DNA of 64,000 bases from Endosaccharibacter trunci (GCA_024515975.1 JAMSKV010000001.1:186001-250000), one strand, 5' to 3'; shown: positions 38,864 to 47,979, counted from the stretch's first letter. The notes: generated from the sequence alone by a model not told the origin. Numbers and translations: made by a program.

Positions 38864-39625
38864 TCAGGGCATCTCGGGCGCGCTGATCCCACGTTCGGTC
38901 ACGATCGCGGTGAAGGCGTCCACCGGCGCGAAGCGAGCCGGTTTCACCGCGCCGCGCTTGCTTTCGTCGATCACCAGCACCGCCTCCGCCGCCAGGTCCA
39001 GCACCGCCCGTTTCACCGGCACCTCGTTGAAATTCGAGCAGGTGACGCCCTGCACCGGGTCCAGCCCGCCCGCCGACAGGAAGGCGCGGGTGATGCCGAG
39101 GCGGGAGAGGTCGCGCAGGGCGGTTTCCGACAGGAAGGTGGCAGAGGCCGGGTGGAATAGGCCGCCCAGCAGGAAAAGCTGCGCGCGGGGCAGGCGCGCG
39201 GCCGCGGCGGCGATGTTCAGCGCATAGCAGACGATGGTGACGTCGAGTTCGGGCGGCAGCGACGCCACCAGATGCGGCAGGGTGGTGCCGCAATCCACGA
39301 ACACGGTGTCGCCGGGACGCACCAGGGCGGCGGCGTGCCGGCCGGCCTCCAGCTTCGCGTCGTGATGGGAGCGGCGCTGGCCTGCCAGGGAATAGGCGCC
39401 GCGCCGCATCCGCTCGCCGGCGACGATGGTGCCGCCGAACAGGGACAAACCCGTGCCGTCGGCGGCAAGATCGCGCCGGAGGGTCATCGCCGAAACGTCG
39501 AGCATCCGCGCGGCATCCTCGAGCCGGACCGGTCCGTCGCGACCGGCCAGTATCCGCAACCGTTCCAGTCGCGCTGCGCGCCGCGCCGGGATGGCGCCCG
39601 GCTCGGCTGTCGCCTGTTTGACCAT
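38864..39625 (-). CDS. DeoR/GlpR family transcriptional regulator
   Basis: A 253-residue repressor. An N-terminal winged-helix HTH (about 18-70, RLERLRILAGRDGPVRLEDAARMLDVSAMTLRRDL) precedes a sugar-phosphate-binding DeoR C-terminal domain (about 90-245) with FVDCGTTLPHLVASL and VIDESKRGAVKPARFAP. ATG at 39625 is chosen as the first Met before the HTH. It is transcribed away from deoC and the sugar ABC operon, and the 115-base spacer between them contains a perfect palindrome, so it very probably controls that operon and itself, with a phosphorylated sugar as inducer. Confidence 0.9.
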   Translation of the reverse strand: MVKQATAEPGAIPARRAARLERLRILAGRDGPVRLEDAARMLDVSAMTLRRDLAADGTGLSLFGGTIVAGERMRRGAYSLAGQRRSHHDAKLEAGRHAAALVRPGDTVFVDCGTTLPHLVASLPPELDVTIVCYALNIAAAAARLPRAQLFLLGGLFHPASATFLSETALRDLSRLGITRAFLSAGGLDPVQGVTCSNFNEVPVKRAVLDLAAEAVLVIDESKRGAVKPARFAPVDAFTAIVTERGISAPEMP

Positions 39626-39670
39626 CAAATTGCGCTCACCTGTCGCTTCGCATGTTGCCAGTCTAACAGA

Positions 39671-39686
39671 TGTGAAATAAGTCACA
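39671..39686. promoter_or_regulatory. TGTGA-N6-TCACA palindrome (CRP-like or DeoR operator)
   Basis: A perfect TGTGA, 6 bases, TCACA repeat in the divergent spacer, identical in half-site and spacing to the CRP consensus. It is 55 bases upstream of the deoC ATG and overlaps a possible -35 (TTGTGA) for the regulator gene on the minus strand, which is followed 16 bases on by TAGACT. It could bind a CRP-type activator or the divergently encoded DeoR-type repressor. Confidence 0.6.
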
Positions 39687-39740
39687 AAATCACGACCCCC
39701 TTCAAAGAGGGGCAGGCTGGCCTGGGAGGCTGAACGTTCG

Positions 39741-40412
39741 ATGGATACCGTCAAGCTCGCCGCGATGATCGACCACACCGTGCTGAAGCCGGACGCGCGT
39801 GCCGAGGAGGTGGAGCGGTTCTGCCAGGAAGCGCGGACGCACGGTTTCCGCTCGGTCTGCGTCAACGGCACGCATGCCGCCGCCGTCGCCGCGGCCCTGG
39901 CCGGCAGCGACGTTCGGGTCTGCGTGGTCGTGGGCTTTCCGCTGGGCGCGATGACCGCCGCGGCCAAGGCGGCCGAGACCGAGGACGCTGTGCGCAATGG
40001 TGCCGCCGAGATCGACATGGTTCTCAATATCGGCGCGCTGAAGGACGGCGATCTCGATCGCGTTCGGGCCGACATCGCCGCCGTGCGTGCGGCCTGTTCC
40101 GGCCGCGTGCTGAAGGTGATCATCGAGACCTGCCTGCTCGACGACGAGCAGAAGCGCGCCGCCTGTCGCATCTCGGCCGAGGAGGGCGCCGATTTCGTCA
40201 AGACATCCACGGGCTTCTCCACCAGCGGTGCGACGGTCGAGGATGTGGCGCTGATGCGCGAAGTCGTCGGGCCCGATCTGGGCGTCAAGGCGTCCGGCGG
40301 CGTGCGCACGCGCGACGCGGCGCTGCGGATGATCGCGGCTGGGGCCAACCGCATCGGCACGTCATCCGGCATCGCCATCGTGTCCGGCGGGGAGGCGACC
40401 GGCGCGTACTGA
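39741..40412 (+). CDS. deoC: deoxyribose-phosphate aldolase
   Basis: A 223-residue class I aldolase cleaving 2-deoxyribose 5-phosphate to acetaldehyde and glyceraldehyde 3-phosphate. Catalytic residues are in place: Asp92 in EIDMVLNIG, Lys125 in VLKVIIET and the Schiff-base Lys154 in [15 protein letters not shown]. The C-terminal [10 protein letters not shown] block and a phosphate-binding region close the barrel. Preceded by a GGGAGG site and by an imperfect hairpin (CCCCTT/GAGGGG near 39697-39713). It leads a plus-strand unit encoding a sugar ABC importer, a mutarotase-like protein and a kinase, which makes deoxyribose or deoxyribonucleosides the likely substrate of that unit. Confidence 0.94.
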   Translation: MDTVKLAAMIDHTVLKPDARAEEVERFCQEARTHGFRSVCVNGTHAAAVAAALAGSDVRVCVVVGFPLGAMTAAAKAAETEDAVRNGAAEIDMVLNIGALKDGDLDRVRADIAAVRAACSGRVLKVIIETCLLDDEQKRAACRISAEEGADFVKTSTGFSTSGATVEDVALMREVVGPDLGVKASGGVRTRDAALRMIAAGANRIGTSSGIAIVSGGEATGAY

Positions 40413-40538
40413 CGATTGAAGGGTTCCGGGAATCGCGCACCGGAGTAGGCTGGACAGGAAACAAAAGCCCGATAGGGCAAACGGCGAAGCGCGGCGGATC
40501 AACCAGCCGGCGGCCGGAACGGGGAAGGAAACGGGACC

Positions 40539-41597
40539 ATGATCAACAGACGCCAATTCTCTCTGCTGGCCTCGGCTGCAGCGACCGCCTTGCTGTGCGG
40601 CAGCCGGGCCGAGGCCGCCGCAGCGGAAGCGGTGAACGTTGCCGGCGTGCCGAAAGACATTTCGGCCAAGGCCACCAAGAAATACACCATCGCCACCGTG
40701 GTGAAGGTCGACGGCATCGCCTGGTTCGACCGGATGCGCGTGGGCGTGAAGCAGTTCGGCGCCGATCAGGGCCATGACGTCTGGATGGTCGGGCCGAGCC
40801 AGGCCGACGCCGCCGCTCAGGTGCAGATCGTCGAGAGCCTGATCGCGCAAGGCGTCGATGCGATCTGCATCGTTCCGTTCTCGGTCGAGGCGGTGGAGCC
40901 TGTGCTGCAGAAGGCGCGTTCGCAGGGGATCGTGGTGATCTCGCACGAGGCGTCCAACCTGCAGAACACCGACTGGGATGTGGAGGCGTTCGACAACCAC
41001 GCCTACGGCGCCAAGCTGATGGAGAATCTGGGTCAGCAGATGGGCGGCGAGGGCGGTTATGTCGCCACCGTCGGGTCCCTGACCGCGACGTCGCAGAACG
41101 AATGGATCGATGGCGGCGTCGCGTATCAGAAGGAGCATTTCCCCAAGATGTTCCAGGTGACGCAGCGCATCGAAACCAACGACGATGCCACCACCGACTA
41201 CAACAAGCTCAAGGAAGTGCTCACCACCTACCCGGCTCTGCGCGGCATTCTCGGCGCGCCGATGCCGACCTCGGCCGGTGCGGGCCGGCTGATCGCCGAG
41301 CGCGGCCTGAAGGGCAAGCTATTCTTCGCCGGGACCGGTCTGGTCTCGGTTGCCGGCCAGTATCTGAAGGATGGCGACATCGAGTACATCCAGTTCTGGG
41401 ATCCGGCGATCGCCGGCTACGCGATGAACATCCTGGCGGTGATGGCGCTGGCCAAGAAGTCGATCGCGCCCGGGCTCGATCTTGGCCTGCACGGCTACGA
41501 ATCCCTGCAACTGGGCGCAGCCGGACGCAAGAACGTGCTCTACGGCAAGGGCTGGGTCGGCGTCACCAAGGCCAACATGAACCAGTACAACTTCTGA
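40539..41597 (+). CDS. sugar ABC transporter substrate-binding protein (RhaS/LsrB-like)
   Basis: A 352-residue periplasmic binding protein. A twin-arginine-type signal (NRRQFSLLASAAATALL) with cleavage near residues 26-30 precedes two alpha/beta lobes of the type 1 periplasmic-binding fold: FDRMRVGVKQFGADQGHDV, QVQIVESLIAQGVDAICIVP and IVVISHEASN. The nearest families are autoinducer-2/rhamnose-type binding proteins, which also include pentose binders. It is 126 bases after deoC; that spacer holds a GCCC-GATA-GGGC mini-hairpin but no obvious promoter. Delivers the sugar to the importer encoded by the next three genes. Confidence 0.88.
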   Translation: MINRRQFSLLASAAATALLCGSRAEAAAAEAVNVAGVPKDISAKATKKYTIATVVKVDGIAWFDRMRVGVKQFGADQGHDVWMVGPSQADAAAQVQIVESLIAQGVDAICIVPFSVEAVEPVLQKARSQGIVVISHEASNLQNTDWDVEAFDNHAYGAKLMENLGQQMGGEGGYVATVGSLTATSQNEWIDGGVAYQKEHFPKMFQVTQRIETNDDATTDYNKLKEVLTTYPALRGILGAPMPTSAGAGRLIAERGLKGKLFFAGTGLVSVAGQYLKDGDIEYIQFWDPAIAGYAMNILAVMALAKKSIAPGLDLGLHGYESLQLGAAGRKNVLYGKGWVGVTKANMNQYNF

Positions 41598-41607
41598 GCC
41601 GCGCACC

Positions 41608-43119
41608 ATGGCTGAAGCGGCGCTGGTCGAACTGCGGGAGATTTCCAAGCAGTTCGCCGGGGTGAAGGCGCTGGGCGGCGTATCTCTGTCGATCCGGCCG
41701 GGCGAGATCCATTGCCTGGCCGGGGAGAACGGCTCCGGCAAGTCGACGCTCATCAAGGTGATGTCCGGCGTCAACCGGATCGACGGCGGCACGGTGCTGG
41801 TGGACGGCAAGGAGGAGCCGGCGCTCGATCCGAGACGCGCGATCGCGCTCGGCATCCAGGTGATCTACCAGGATTTCTCCTTGTTCCCGAACCTGACGGT
41901 GGCGGAGAACCTGTCGATCGGCGCCGAATTGCGGGAAGGCCGCCGGGTGGTGTCCTGGCGGCGCATGCGCGCGCATGCGGAGGAAGCGGTGCGCCAGCTT
42001 GGCGTGGCGCTCGATCTCGACACCACCGTCGAGATGCTGCCCACCGCCGGCAAGCAGCTGGTCGCGATCGCCCGGGCGCTGATGGCGCAGCCGCGTCTGC
42101 TGATCATGGACGAGCCGACCACGGCGCTGACCGGCCGCGAGGTCGAGGTGCTGTTCGGCGTGGTGCGCGAGATCCAGGCGCGCGGCATCGCCGTCCTGTT
42201 CGTCAGCCACAAGATGCGCGAGATGCTGGACATATCCGAGCGTCTTACCGTTCTGCGGTCGGGCCGGGTGGTGGCCGAAGGGCCGATCCGCCAGTTCGAC
42301 GAGGCCGCGATCACGCGGGCGATGACCGGCGCCGAACTCGACGAGGTGGCGTTCGAGGGTCCCGCTCTCGCCGCGGACGCGGTGCCGCGCCTGGCCGTGA
42401 GCGGGTTGTCCGTTGCGGGCGAGCTGGACGACGTGTCGTTCGCGGTCGGCGCCGGCGAGATCGTCGGCATCGCCGGGCTGCTGGGTTCGGGACGCACCGA
42501 ACTGGCGCTGGCGCTGTTCGGCATGCGCCCGAATTATGCAGGCGAGATCAGGGTCGATGGCGAGACGGTGCGTCTGGATGCCGTGCGGCGCGCGACTGAG
42601 GCCGGCATCGCCTATGTGCCGGAGGACCGGCTCACCGAAGGGTTGTTCCTGCCGGAAACCATCAATCGCAACATCGTCGCGGCGTCGCTGCCGGCGTTGT
42701 CGCGCTGGGGGCTGCTGCGCGGGCGGGAGGCGGATCGCGTCGCCGCCGACACCATCCGGGCGATGACCGTCGCCACGCCCACGGGCGAGCGGCCGGTGAT
42801 GCAGCTGTCCGGCGGCAACCAGCAGCGCGTGCTGATCGGGCGCTGGCTGCTGCGCAATCCGCGTCTGCTGATCCTGAACGGGCCGACCGTGGGCGTCGAT
42901 GTCGGCTCCAAGGCGGGAATCCACCGCGCCATCCGCCAGTTGGCGGTGGAGAAGGGTTTGGGTGTGATCATGATCTCCGACGACATTCCGGAGCTGTGCG
43001 CGAACTGCAACCGGATCCTGCTGATGCATCGCGGCCGGCTGCGCGGCGCGCTGCCGTCCGGACTGCCGCCGGCCGAGCGCGAGGCTCTGTTGTCCGAGCG
43101 CCTGCGGGGCCTGTCGTGA
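41608..43119 (+). CDS. sugar ABC transporter ATP-binding protein (two ABC domains)
   Basis: A 503-residue ATPase with tandem ABC domains, as in RbsA, AraG and LsrA. Domain 1 has a canonical Walker A GENGSGKST (39-47), and Walker B LLIMDEPT. Domain 2 has the degenerate Walker A LLGSGRTE and signature LSGGNQQR typical of the second half in this subfamily. Start ATG at 41608, 10 bases after the binding protein stop. The stop overlaps the first permease (GTGA). It energises uptake in the cytoplasm together with the two permeases. Confidence 0.93.
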   Translation: MAEAALVELREISKQFAGVKALGGVSLSIRPGEIHCLAGENGSGKSTLIKVMSGVNRIDGGTVLVDGKEEPALDPRRAIALGIQVIYQDFSLFPNLTVAENLSIGAELREGRRVVSWRRMRAHAEEAVRQLGVALDLDTTVEMLPTAGKQLVAIARALMAQPRLLIMDEPTTALTGREVEVLFGVVREIQARGIAVLFVSHKMREMLDISERLTVLRSGRVVAEGPIRQFDEAAITRAMTGAELDEVAFEGPALAADAVPRLAVSGLSVAGELDDVSFAVGAGEIVGIAGLLGSGRTELALALFGMRPNYAGEIRVDGETVRLDAVRRATEAGIAYVPEDRLTEGLFLPETINRNIVAASLPALSRWGLLRGREADRVAADTIRAMTVATPTGERPVMQLSGGNQQRVLIGRWLLRNPRLLILNGPTVGVDVGSKAGIHRAIRQLAVEKGLGVIMISDDIPELCANCNRILLMHRGRLRGALPSGLPPAEREALLSERLRGLS

Positions 43120-44162
43120 GCGCCGCCGCGATCCCCGCCCGTACGCCGCGATCCGGCCTGCGCGCGCTCCTGTCGCGCCAGCCGGAATGGGCGGTGGCGG
43201 CGCTGGCGCTCGGGCTGATGCTGGTGATCGGCGCGGTGAACCCGGCCTTCTGGGAGCCGGCCAATCTGTTCAGCCTTTTGCGCGCGAACGTGGTCACCGG
43301 AATCCTGGCGCTGGGCGTGCTGCTGGTGATGCTGTCGGGCGGCATCGACGTGTCGTTTCCCGCCTTCGCCATCGCCGCCATGTATCTGACCATCAAGGGC
43401 ATGATCGCGGTCGGCTATGACGGCGTGGTGCTGCCCTTCGTCGTGGCGACCCTGATCGGTCTTGGGCTCGGCCTGTTGAACGCCGTCTTCGTCCATGGCC
43501 TGCGCATGATCCCGCTGATCGTCACCCTGGGGACGGGTACCGCCGTGCGCGGGCTGCTTCTGGGCGGCGTCAGCGCCAGCCAGATCAATATCGACGAGAT
43601 GCCGCAACGTCTGATCGCCTTCGCCAACACGCAGCTTTTGACCATCGGCAGCGGCGACGGGCATGTCGGGCTGTCGGCGATGGTGCTGGTCTATCTGCTG
43701 ATCGCGGCGGGCGTGCATCTGCTGCTGCGGCATACGCTCGCCGGGCGCGGCATCTACGCGCTGGGCGGCGGCGAGGAGCCGGCGCTCCGGGCCGGGTTCT
43801 CCGTCCGCAACACGCGGCTGCTGATCTACGGCCTGGCCGGCGCGCTCGCCGGCTTCGCCGGCCTGCTGCACGGCTCGATGATCTGGGTGGCGAACCCGCG
43901 CGACATGGCCGGTTCGGAGATCGACGTGATCGCCGCCGTCGTCCTGGGCGGCGCCAGCATCTTCGGCGGGCGCGGCTCTGTGGCGGGCACCATGCTCGGC
44001 GTGTTCACCTTCGTGCTGCTCACCAACAGCCTGATCATCATGCATATCGATACCACCTGGCAGCGTGTCGTGGTGGGACTGGTCGTGGTCGGCGCGGCCG
44101 GCATCACCGCCTGGCGCGACCAGCGGCGACAGCGCGGTGCGGGACGGGGAGTGGGGTCATGA
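43116..44162 (+). CDS. sugar ABC transporter permease 1
   Basis: A 348-residue inner-membrane permease of the ribose/AI-2 type (BPD_transp_2). Eight to ten hydrophobic segments; family blocks are LGVLLVMLSGGIDVSFPAFAIAAMY, GTAVRGLLLGG and the conserved ending region VIAAVVLGGASIFGGRGSVAGTMLGV. GTG start overlaps the ATPase stop, and its own stop overlaps the second permease start (ATGA). Two different permeases, not a homodimer, form the channel in this system, as in LsrC/LsrD. Confidence 0.92.
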   Translation: MSAAAIPARTPRSGLRALLSRQPEWAVAALALGLMLVIGAVNPAFWEPANLFSLLRANVVTGILALGVLLVMLSGGIDVSFPAFAIAAMYLTIKGMIAVGYDGVVLPFVVATLIGLGLGLLNAVFVHGLRMIPLIVTLGTGTAVRGLLLGGVSASQINIDEMPQRLIAFANTQLLTIGSGDGHVGLSAMVLVYLLIAAGVHLLLRHTLAGRGIYALGGGEEPALRAGFSVRNTRLLIYGLAGALAGFAGLLHGSMIWVANPRDMAGSEIDVIAAVVLGGASIFGGRGSVAGTMLGVFTFVLLTNSLIIMHIDTTWQRVVVGLVVVGAAGITAWRDQRRQRGAGRGVGS

Positions 44163-45151
44163 GCGCGCTCGCTTCCCGTCTGCGCCGGATCGACCCCGCC
44201 ATCGCGCAGCTCCTGCTGCTGACCGTGCTGGTGTTCGCGGGCATGAGCTTCCTGGAGCCGCGCCGTTTCCTGCGCCCCTACGTGTTCGAGTCCATCACCT
44301 TCGTGGCGCCGGAACTCGGGCTGCTGGCGGTGGCGATGATGGTGACGATGCTCACCGGCGGCATCGACCTGTCGGTGATCGGCATCGCCAATCTGGCCGG
44401 CATCCTCGCCGGCATGTTCTTTCATGCCGTCGGCGGCGCGCACGGGCCGGGGCTGGCCGGGCTGGCGGCGGGGCCGGTGCTGGTCGGCGTGCTGATCGCG
44501 CTGGGCATCGGGCTGCTGGGCGGTGCGTTGAACGGGGCGCTGGTGGCGAAGGCGAAGATCACGCCGATCCTGGCCACCATCGGCACCGGGCAGATCTTCA
44601 CCGGCATCGCCCTGGTGCTGACCGGCGGTCCGGCGATCGTCGGCTTCCCCAGGAGCTGGGGCGCGATCGGCAACGGGACGCTGGGCGGCGTCGCGGTTCC
44701 GGCGCTGGTGTTCCTGCTGGCGGCCGGGGCCGTGTGGCTGATCCTGGCGCGCACATCGTTCGGCGTCGGCCTGAAGCTGATCGGCACCTCGGCGCGCGCG
44801 GCGCGGTTCGCGGGTCTGCGCACGGTGCGGACGGTGTGGCTGTCCTATGTGCTGAGCGGCGTTCTGGCGAGCCTGTCCGGCATCATCCTCAGCGGGCGCA
44901 CCAATGCCGCCAAATCGGATTACGGCGTCTCCTACCTGTTGCAGGCGGTGCTGATCGCGGTGCTGGGTGGCACCAATCCCGCCGGCGGGCGCGGTTCCGT
45001 GCCCGGCATCGTCCTGGCGCTGATCGCGCTGATGCTGCTGTCCTCCGGACTGCAGATCATGCGGTTCAGCAACTTCCTGGTGGATTTCATCTGGGGCGCG
45101 TTCCTGCTGCTCTCCATCGCGCTGAATGCGCTGCGGACCCGTCGTGGCTGA
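44159..45151 (+). CDS. sugar ABC transporter permease 2
   Basis: A 330-residue permease paralogous to the one before it. The matching blocks are LAVAMMVTMLTGGIDLSVIGIANLAG, ATIGTGQIFTGIALV and AVLIAVLGGTNPAGGRGSVPGIVLALIALMLL. Hydrophobicity is consistent with about nine helices. Coupled by ATGA overlap to permease 1; the next gene starts a few bases before its stop. Completes an LsrACDB-type or ribose-type importer. Confidence 0.92.
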   Translation: MSALASRLRRIDPAIAQLLLLTVLVFAGMSFLEPRRFLRPYVFESITFVAPELGLLAVAMMVTMLTGGIDLSVIGIANLAGILAGMFFHAVGGAHGPGLAGLAAGPVLVGVLIALGIGLLGGALNGALVAKAKITPILATIGTGQIFTGIALVLTGGPAIVGFPRSWGAIGNGTLGGVAVPALVFLLAAGAVWLILARTSFGVGLKLIGTSARAARFAGLRTVRTVWLSYVLSGVLASLSGIILSGRTNAAKSDYGVSYLLQAVLIAVLGGTNPAGGRGSVPGIVLALIALMLLSSGLQIMRFSNFLVDFIWGAFLLLSIALNALRTRRG

Positions 45152-46271
45152 GGCGGACGACGCGAGCGTGCGGGCGTCTGTGCCATTGCGGCCGGACGCG
45201 CCGGACGGCCTGGTGCTGCGGGCCGGCGCGCTCGCCGCCAGCCTGTTCCGCTATCCCGGCGGCGTGCGCGGCCTCATCCTGAGCAATCCGCGCGGCAGCG
45301 TGACGGTGCTGCCCTGGATGGGGCAGATGGTCTGGGACGCATCGTTCGACGGGGTGCGTCTCGGCATGCGTTCCTTGTTCGACGAGCCGGTGGCGGGCGC
45401 ACGGACGATCGGCGAGACCTATGGCTGCCTCGCCTTCCATAGCGGGCTGCTGCGCAACGGCGTTCCGGGTCCGCGCGACGATCACGCGGCGCATGGCGAG
45501 TTTCCCTGCGCCGCGATGAACGATGCTGCGATCGAGATTCTCGACGGGCCGGACGGGATCGCGCTGCGCCTGGTCGGCGAGCGGGTTCATACAGAGGGTT
45601 TCGGTCCGGCCTACGCGGCACGCCCGAGCGTGACGCTGGGCGCGGACGCCACGTGCTTCGCGTTCGCGATGTCGGTGCGTAATCGCTCCGCGCGCCCGAT
45701 GCCGCTGATGTACATGGCCCACGTCAATCCGGGTTTCGTCGAGAACGGGCGCATCGTGCAGCCGGCGCCGTGGACGCCGGCGCATGTGCGGGTGCGTCGC
45801 GCCGTACCGCGCCATGTCGAGCCGAACCCGGCCTATCTGGCCCGGATCGAGGCGTTCGGCGCCGAACCGTCGCTGAGCCGGACCCTGTCCGATTCCTCGG
45901 CCTTCGAGCCGGAGCAGGTGTTCTACCTGTCCGGCCTGCGGACGGACGAGGCCGGGCGGACGACGCAGTTGCTGCGGTCGCCGGAGGGGTGGGCGTTCAG
46001 CCTGTCGCACCGGCCGGAGATGTTTCCGCATTGCGTGCGCTGGCTGATGCGCGACGGTGACGCGGCGGTGGCGGCGATCGCGCTGCCGTCCACCTGCGAG
46101 CCGGAAGGCTACGAGGCCGAACTGGCCAAGGGAAATGTTCGCTTCCTGCCGCCGGGCGAGGACGCGCGGTTCGCGGTCGAGATCGGCTTTCTCGATGCGG
46201 AGGCGGCGGGGAGAGCGGAAGCGGCGATCGCGTCGCGGGCGGAAAGGGGAGCGGAAGCATGTCCGGAATGA
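45144..46271 (+). CDS. DUF4432/aldose 1-epimerase-like protein
   Basis: About 375 residues from a GTG at 45144 inside the end of permease 2; an ATG at 45126 is an alternative and neither has a ribosome site. The protein belongs to the DUF4432 group within the galactose-mutarotase superfamily: GVRGLILSNPRGSVTVLPWMGQMVWDASFDG, ETYGCLAFHSGLLRNG, MYMAHVNPGF with a likely His, and LMRDGDAAVAAIALPSTCEPEGY. Members in sugar operons are thought to interconvert anomers so the kinase receives the right form. It overlaps the kinase start by 13 bases. Confidence 0.78.
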   Translation: MAEADDASVRASVPLRPDAPDGLVLRAGALAASLFRYPGGVRGLILSNPRGSVTVLPWMGQMVWDASFDGVRLGMRSLFDEPVAGARTIGETYGCLAFHSGLLRNGVPGPRDDHAAHGEFPCAAMNDAAIEILDGPDGIALRLVGERVHTEGFGPAYAARPSVTLGADATCFAFAMSVRNRSARPMPLMYMAHVNPGFVENGRIVQPAPWTPAHVRVRRAVPRHVEPNPAYLARIEAFGAEPSLSRTLSDSSAFEPEQVFYLSGLRTDEAGRTTQLLRSPEGWAFSLSHRPEMFPHCVRWLMRDGDAAVAAIALPSTCEPEGYEAELAKGNVRFLPPGEDARFAVEIGFLDAEAAGRAEAAIASRAERGAEACPE

Positions 46272-47188
46272 TCGGCGTGGTCGGCAGCAACATGGTCGAT
46301 CTGGTGACCACGATCGGACGCATGCCGGCCTGGGGCGAAACGCTGGAAGCGCCGGGCTTCGCCATGGGCTTCGGCGGCAAGGGCGCCAACCAGGCGGTGG
46401 CGGCGGCCAGGCTGGGCGCCTCTGTGATGATGGTCACGCGCGTCGGCGACGACCTGTTCGGCGGCGATGTGAAGAACAATCTGGAACGCAACGGCGTGGA
46501 TGTGCGCCATGTGCGGACGGCGCCGGGTGCCGCGAACGGCGTCGCGCCGATCTTCATCGATCCGAACGGCGAGAACGCGATCCTGATCGTGAAGGGCGCC
46601 AACGATCATCTGTCGCCGGCCGACGTGGATGCGGCGTCGTCCGACCTGGCCCGATGCGGCCTGATCGTGCTGCAGCTCGAAGTGCCGCTCGAGACGGTCT
46701 ACCACACCATCGACTGGGCCCGCCGGGAGGGCATTTCCGTGCTGCTGAACCCGGCTCCGGCCAATCCCGATCTGGATCTCGACCGGGTGAAGGACGTGGC
46801 GTTCTTCATGCCGAACCAGACCGAGCTGGCGCTGCTGACCGGGCGGGAGACCGAAACGGTGGAGCAGGCGACCGAAGCGGCGCAGCTTCTGCTCGCGCGC
46901 GGCATGGGCACGGTGGTGGTGACGCTGGGCGGCGACGGCGCGCTGCTGGTCACCCCGGACGGCGTCGAGCATCTGCCGCCGGTCCGGGTGCAGGCCCGTG
47001 ACACCAGCGGCGCCGGTGACGCCTTCATCGGCGCGTTCGCGGCGCATTTCATGGGCGGTCTCGCGCTGCGCCCGGCGCTGAGGGAGGCGACTCGCTATGC
47101 CGCTCTTTCGGTGACGCGCTCCGGCACGCAGGCGAGCTTCGCCGGGGCGGCCGAATTCGCCGGCTTCGACCCGCAGCGGGAACGGTAG
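46259..47188 (+). CDS. ribokinase family (PfkB) sugar kinase
   Basis: A 309-residue PfkB-family kinase closest in layout to ribokinase. Substrate loop GGKGANQAVA (39-48), the lid region VDVRHVRTAPGAANGVAPIFID, NPAPANPDLDLDRV and the catalytic anion hole DTSGAGDAFIGA with base Asp255. Ribokinases and deoxyribokinases cannot be separated by motif alone. Given deoC in the same operon, phosphorylation of 2-deoxyribose to feed DeoC is the simplest reading; with ribose the deoC link would be odd. Converges on a secreted hypothetical gene 47 bases away. Confidence 0.88.
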   Translation: MSGMIGVVGSNMVDLVTTIGRMPAWGETLEAPGFAMGFGGKGANQAVAAARLGASVMMVTRVGDDLFGGDVKNNLERNGVDVRHVRTAPGAANGVAPIFIDPNGENAILIVKGANDHLSPADVDAASSDLARCGLIVLQLEVPLETVYHTIDWARREGISVLLNPAPANPDLDLDRVKDVAFFMPNQTELALLTGRETETVEQATEAAQLLLARGMGTVVVTLGGDGALLVTPDGVEHLPPVRVQARDTSGAGDAFIGAFAAHFMGGLALRPALREATRYAALSVTRSGTQASFAGAAEFAGFDPQRER

Positions 47189-47235
47189 CCACGGGCAGAA
47201 GCCGTCCGGTTCGGCAGGATGGGATGCCGGCCTGC

Positions 47236-47742
47236 TCAGCCGGCGGAGGGGAACTTCGCGAAGGTCTCCCGGGCGATCTTGCCGCAGGCGCTCACCACGT
47301 TGTGCCCGTCTGCATTGCTCAGATGTCCTACGTTCAATCGCTCCAGACTGCCGCCCGAGGTGAACAAGTCCAGCATGGCAGCGCGAATGTCCGGGTTCGT
47401 GGTCGGCTGGTCGCCGCCCAGCAGGGCTTTCGCCAGGGTGATCGCGCTCGCATGGCTCACGAAGGCGACGGCGAGCGAAACGCCCGCCCGGTTGACGGTG
47501 TCGTCCACGTCCACGTTGGCAACGACGTCGAGCTCAACCGTCGGCAACCGATCGGCGAGGACATAGCCGGGATGGTGCGAGAGGGCGGCTTCCAGGCAGG
47601 AGCGGAGTGGGGCCGTGACCGGAGTGTCGCCCAGAACCTTCAGCCCGATCCGAACCGGATCGGCCGCCTTCGCCGGGAGTGTGGCCGCGCACCACACGGC
47701 CATGGCCGCCGGAAGCATGATCCGAAGCGTATCGCGTTGCAT
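47236..47742 (-). CDS. secreted hypothetical protein
   Basis: A 168-residue protein I do not recognise. ATG at 47742 opens a clear signal peptide (about 27 residues ending PAKAAD). The mature part begins PVRIGLKVLGDTPVTAPLRS, continues with a beta-strand-rich stretch VELDVVANVDVDDTVNRAGVSL and AVAFVSHASAITLAKALLGGD, and ends with two helices. Two Cys in the mature chain (about residues 56 and 155) could form a disulfide. It lies between the sugar operon and the ribosomal operon, divergent from rpsF, with 280 bases of leader on its 5' side. Probably periplasmic; function unknown. Confidence 0.65.
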   Translation of the reverse strand: MQRDTLRIMLPAAMAVWCAATLPAKAADPVRIGLKVLGDTPVTAPLRSCLEAALSHHPGYVLADRLPTVELDVVANVDVDDTVNRAGVSLAVAFVSHASAITLAKALLGGDQPTTNPDIRAAMLDLFTSGGSLERLNVGHLSNADGHNVVSACGKIARETFAKFPSAG

Positions 47743-47979
47743 GGGGCTATGGTCCGGCTCGATCGTCTTTGCGGCGATCCTGCCTGACCGCTCGGATGGC
47801 CGCCAGGCGGATGCGGGCGCCCGGCCGACTGTCACCCGGGGGCGAGAGGATTCGGAGGAGGCCCGATTTCCCTTGCGCGGACCGGCCGCATCGTGCTTTA
47901 CGCGCGTCCTTCCCTGCCGGAGCGAGTGGCATCGCCCCGGCTATACCCATGCCGTCATGCACGGCGCCGCACTCCGGAA

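Noticed and set aside
41563-43029. 488-residue minus-strand frame opposite the sugar ABC ATPase
   Set aside because: Shadow of the ATPase gene with His/Gln-rich translation and no domain.
47226-47244. GCCGGC hairpin between ribokinase and the secreted hypothetical gene
   Set aside because: A 6-bp stem without a T-tract in GC-rich DNA, overlapping the stop of the hypothetical gene; not enough for a terminator call.
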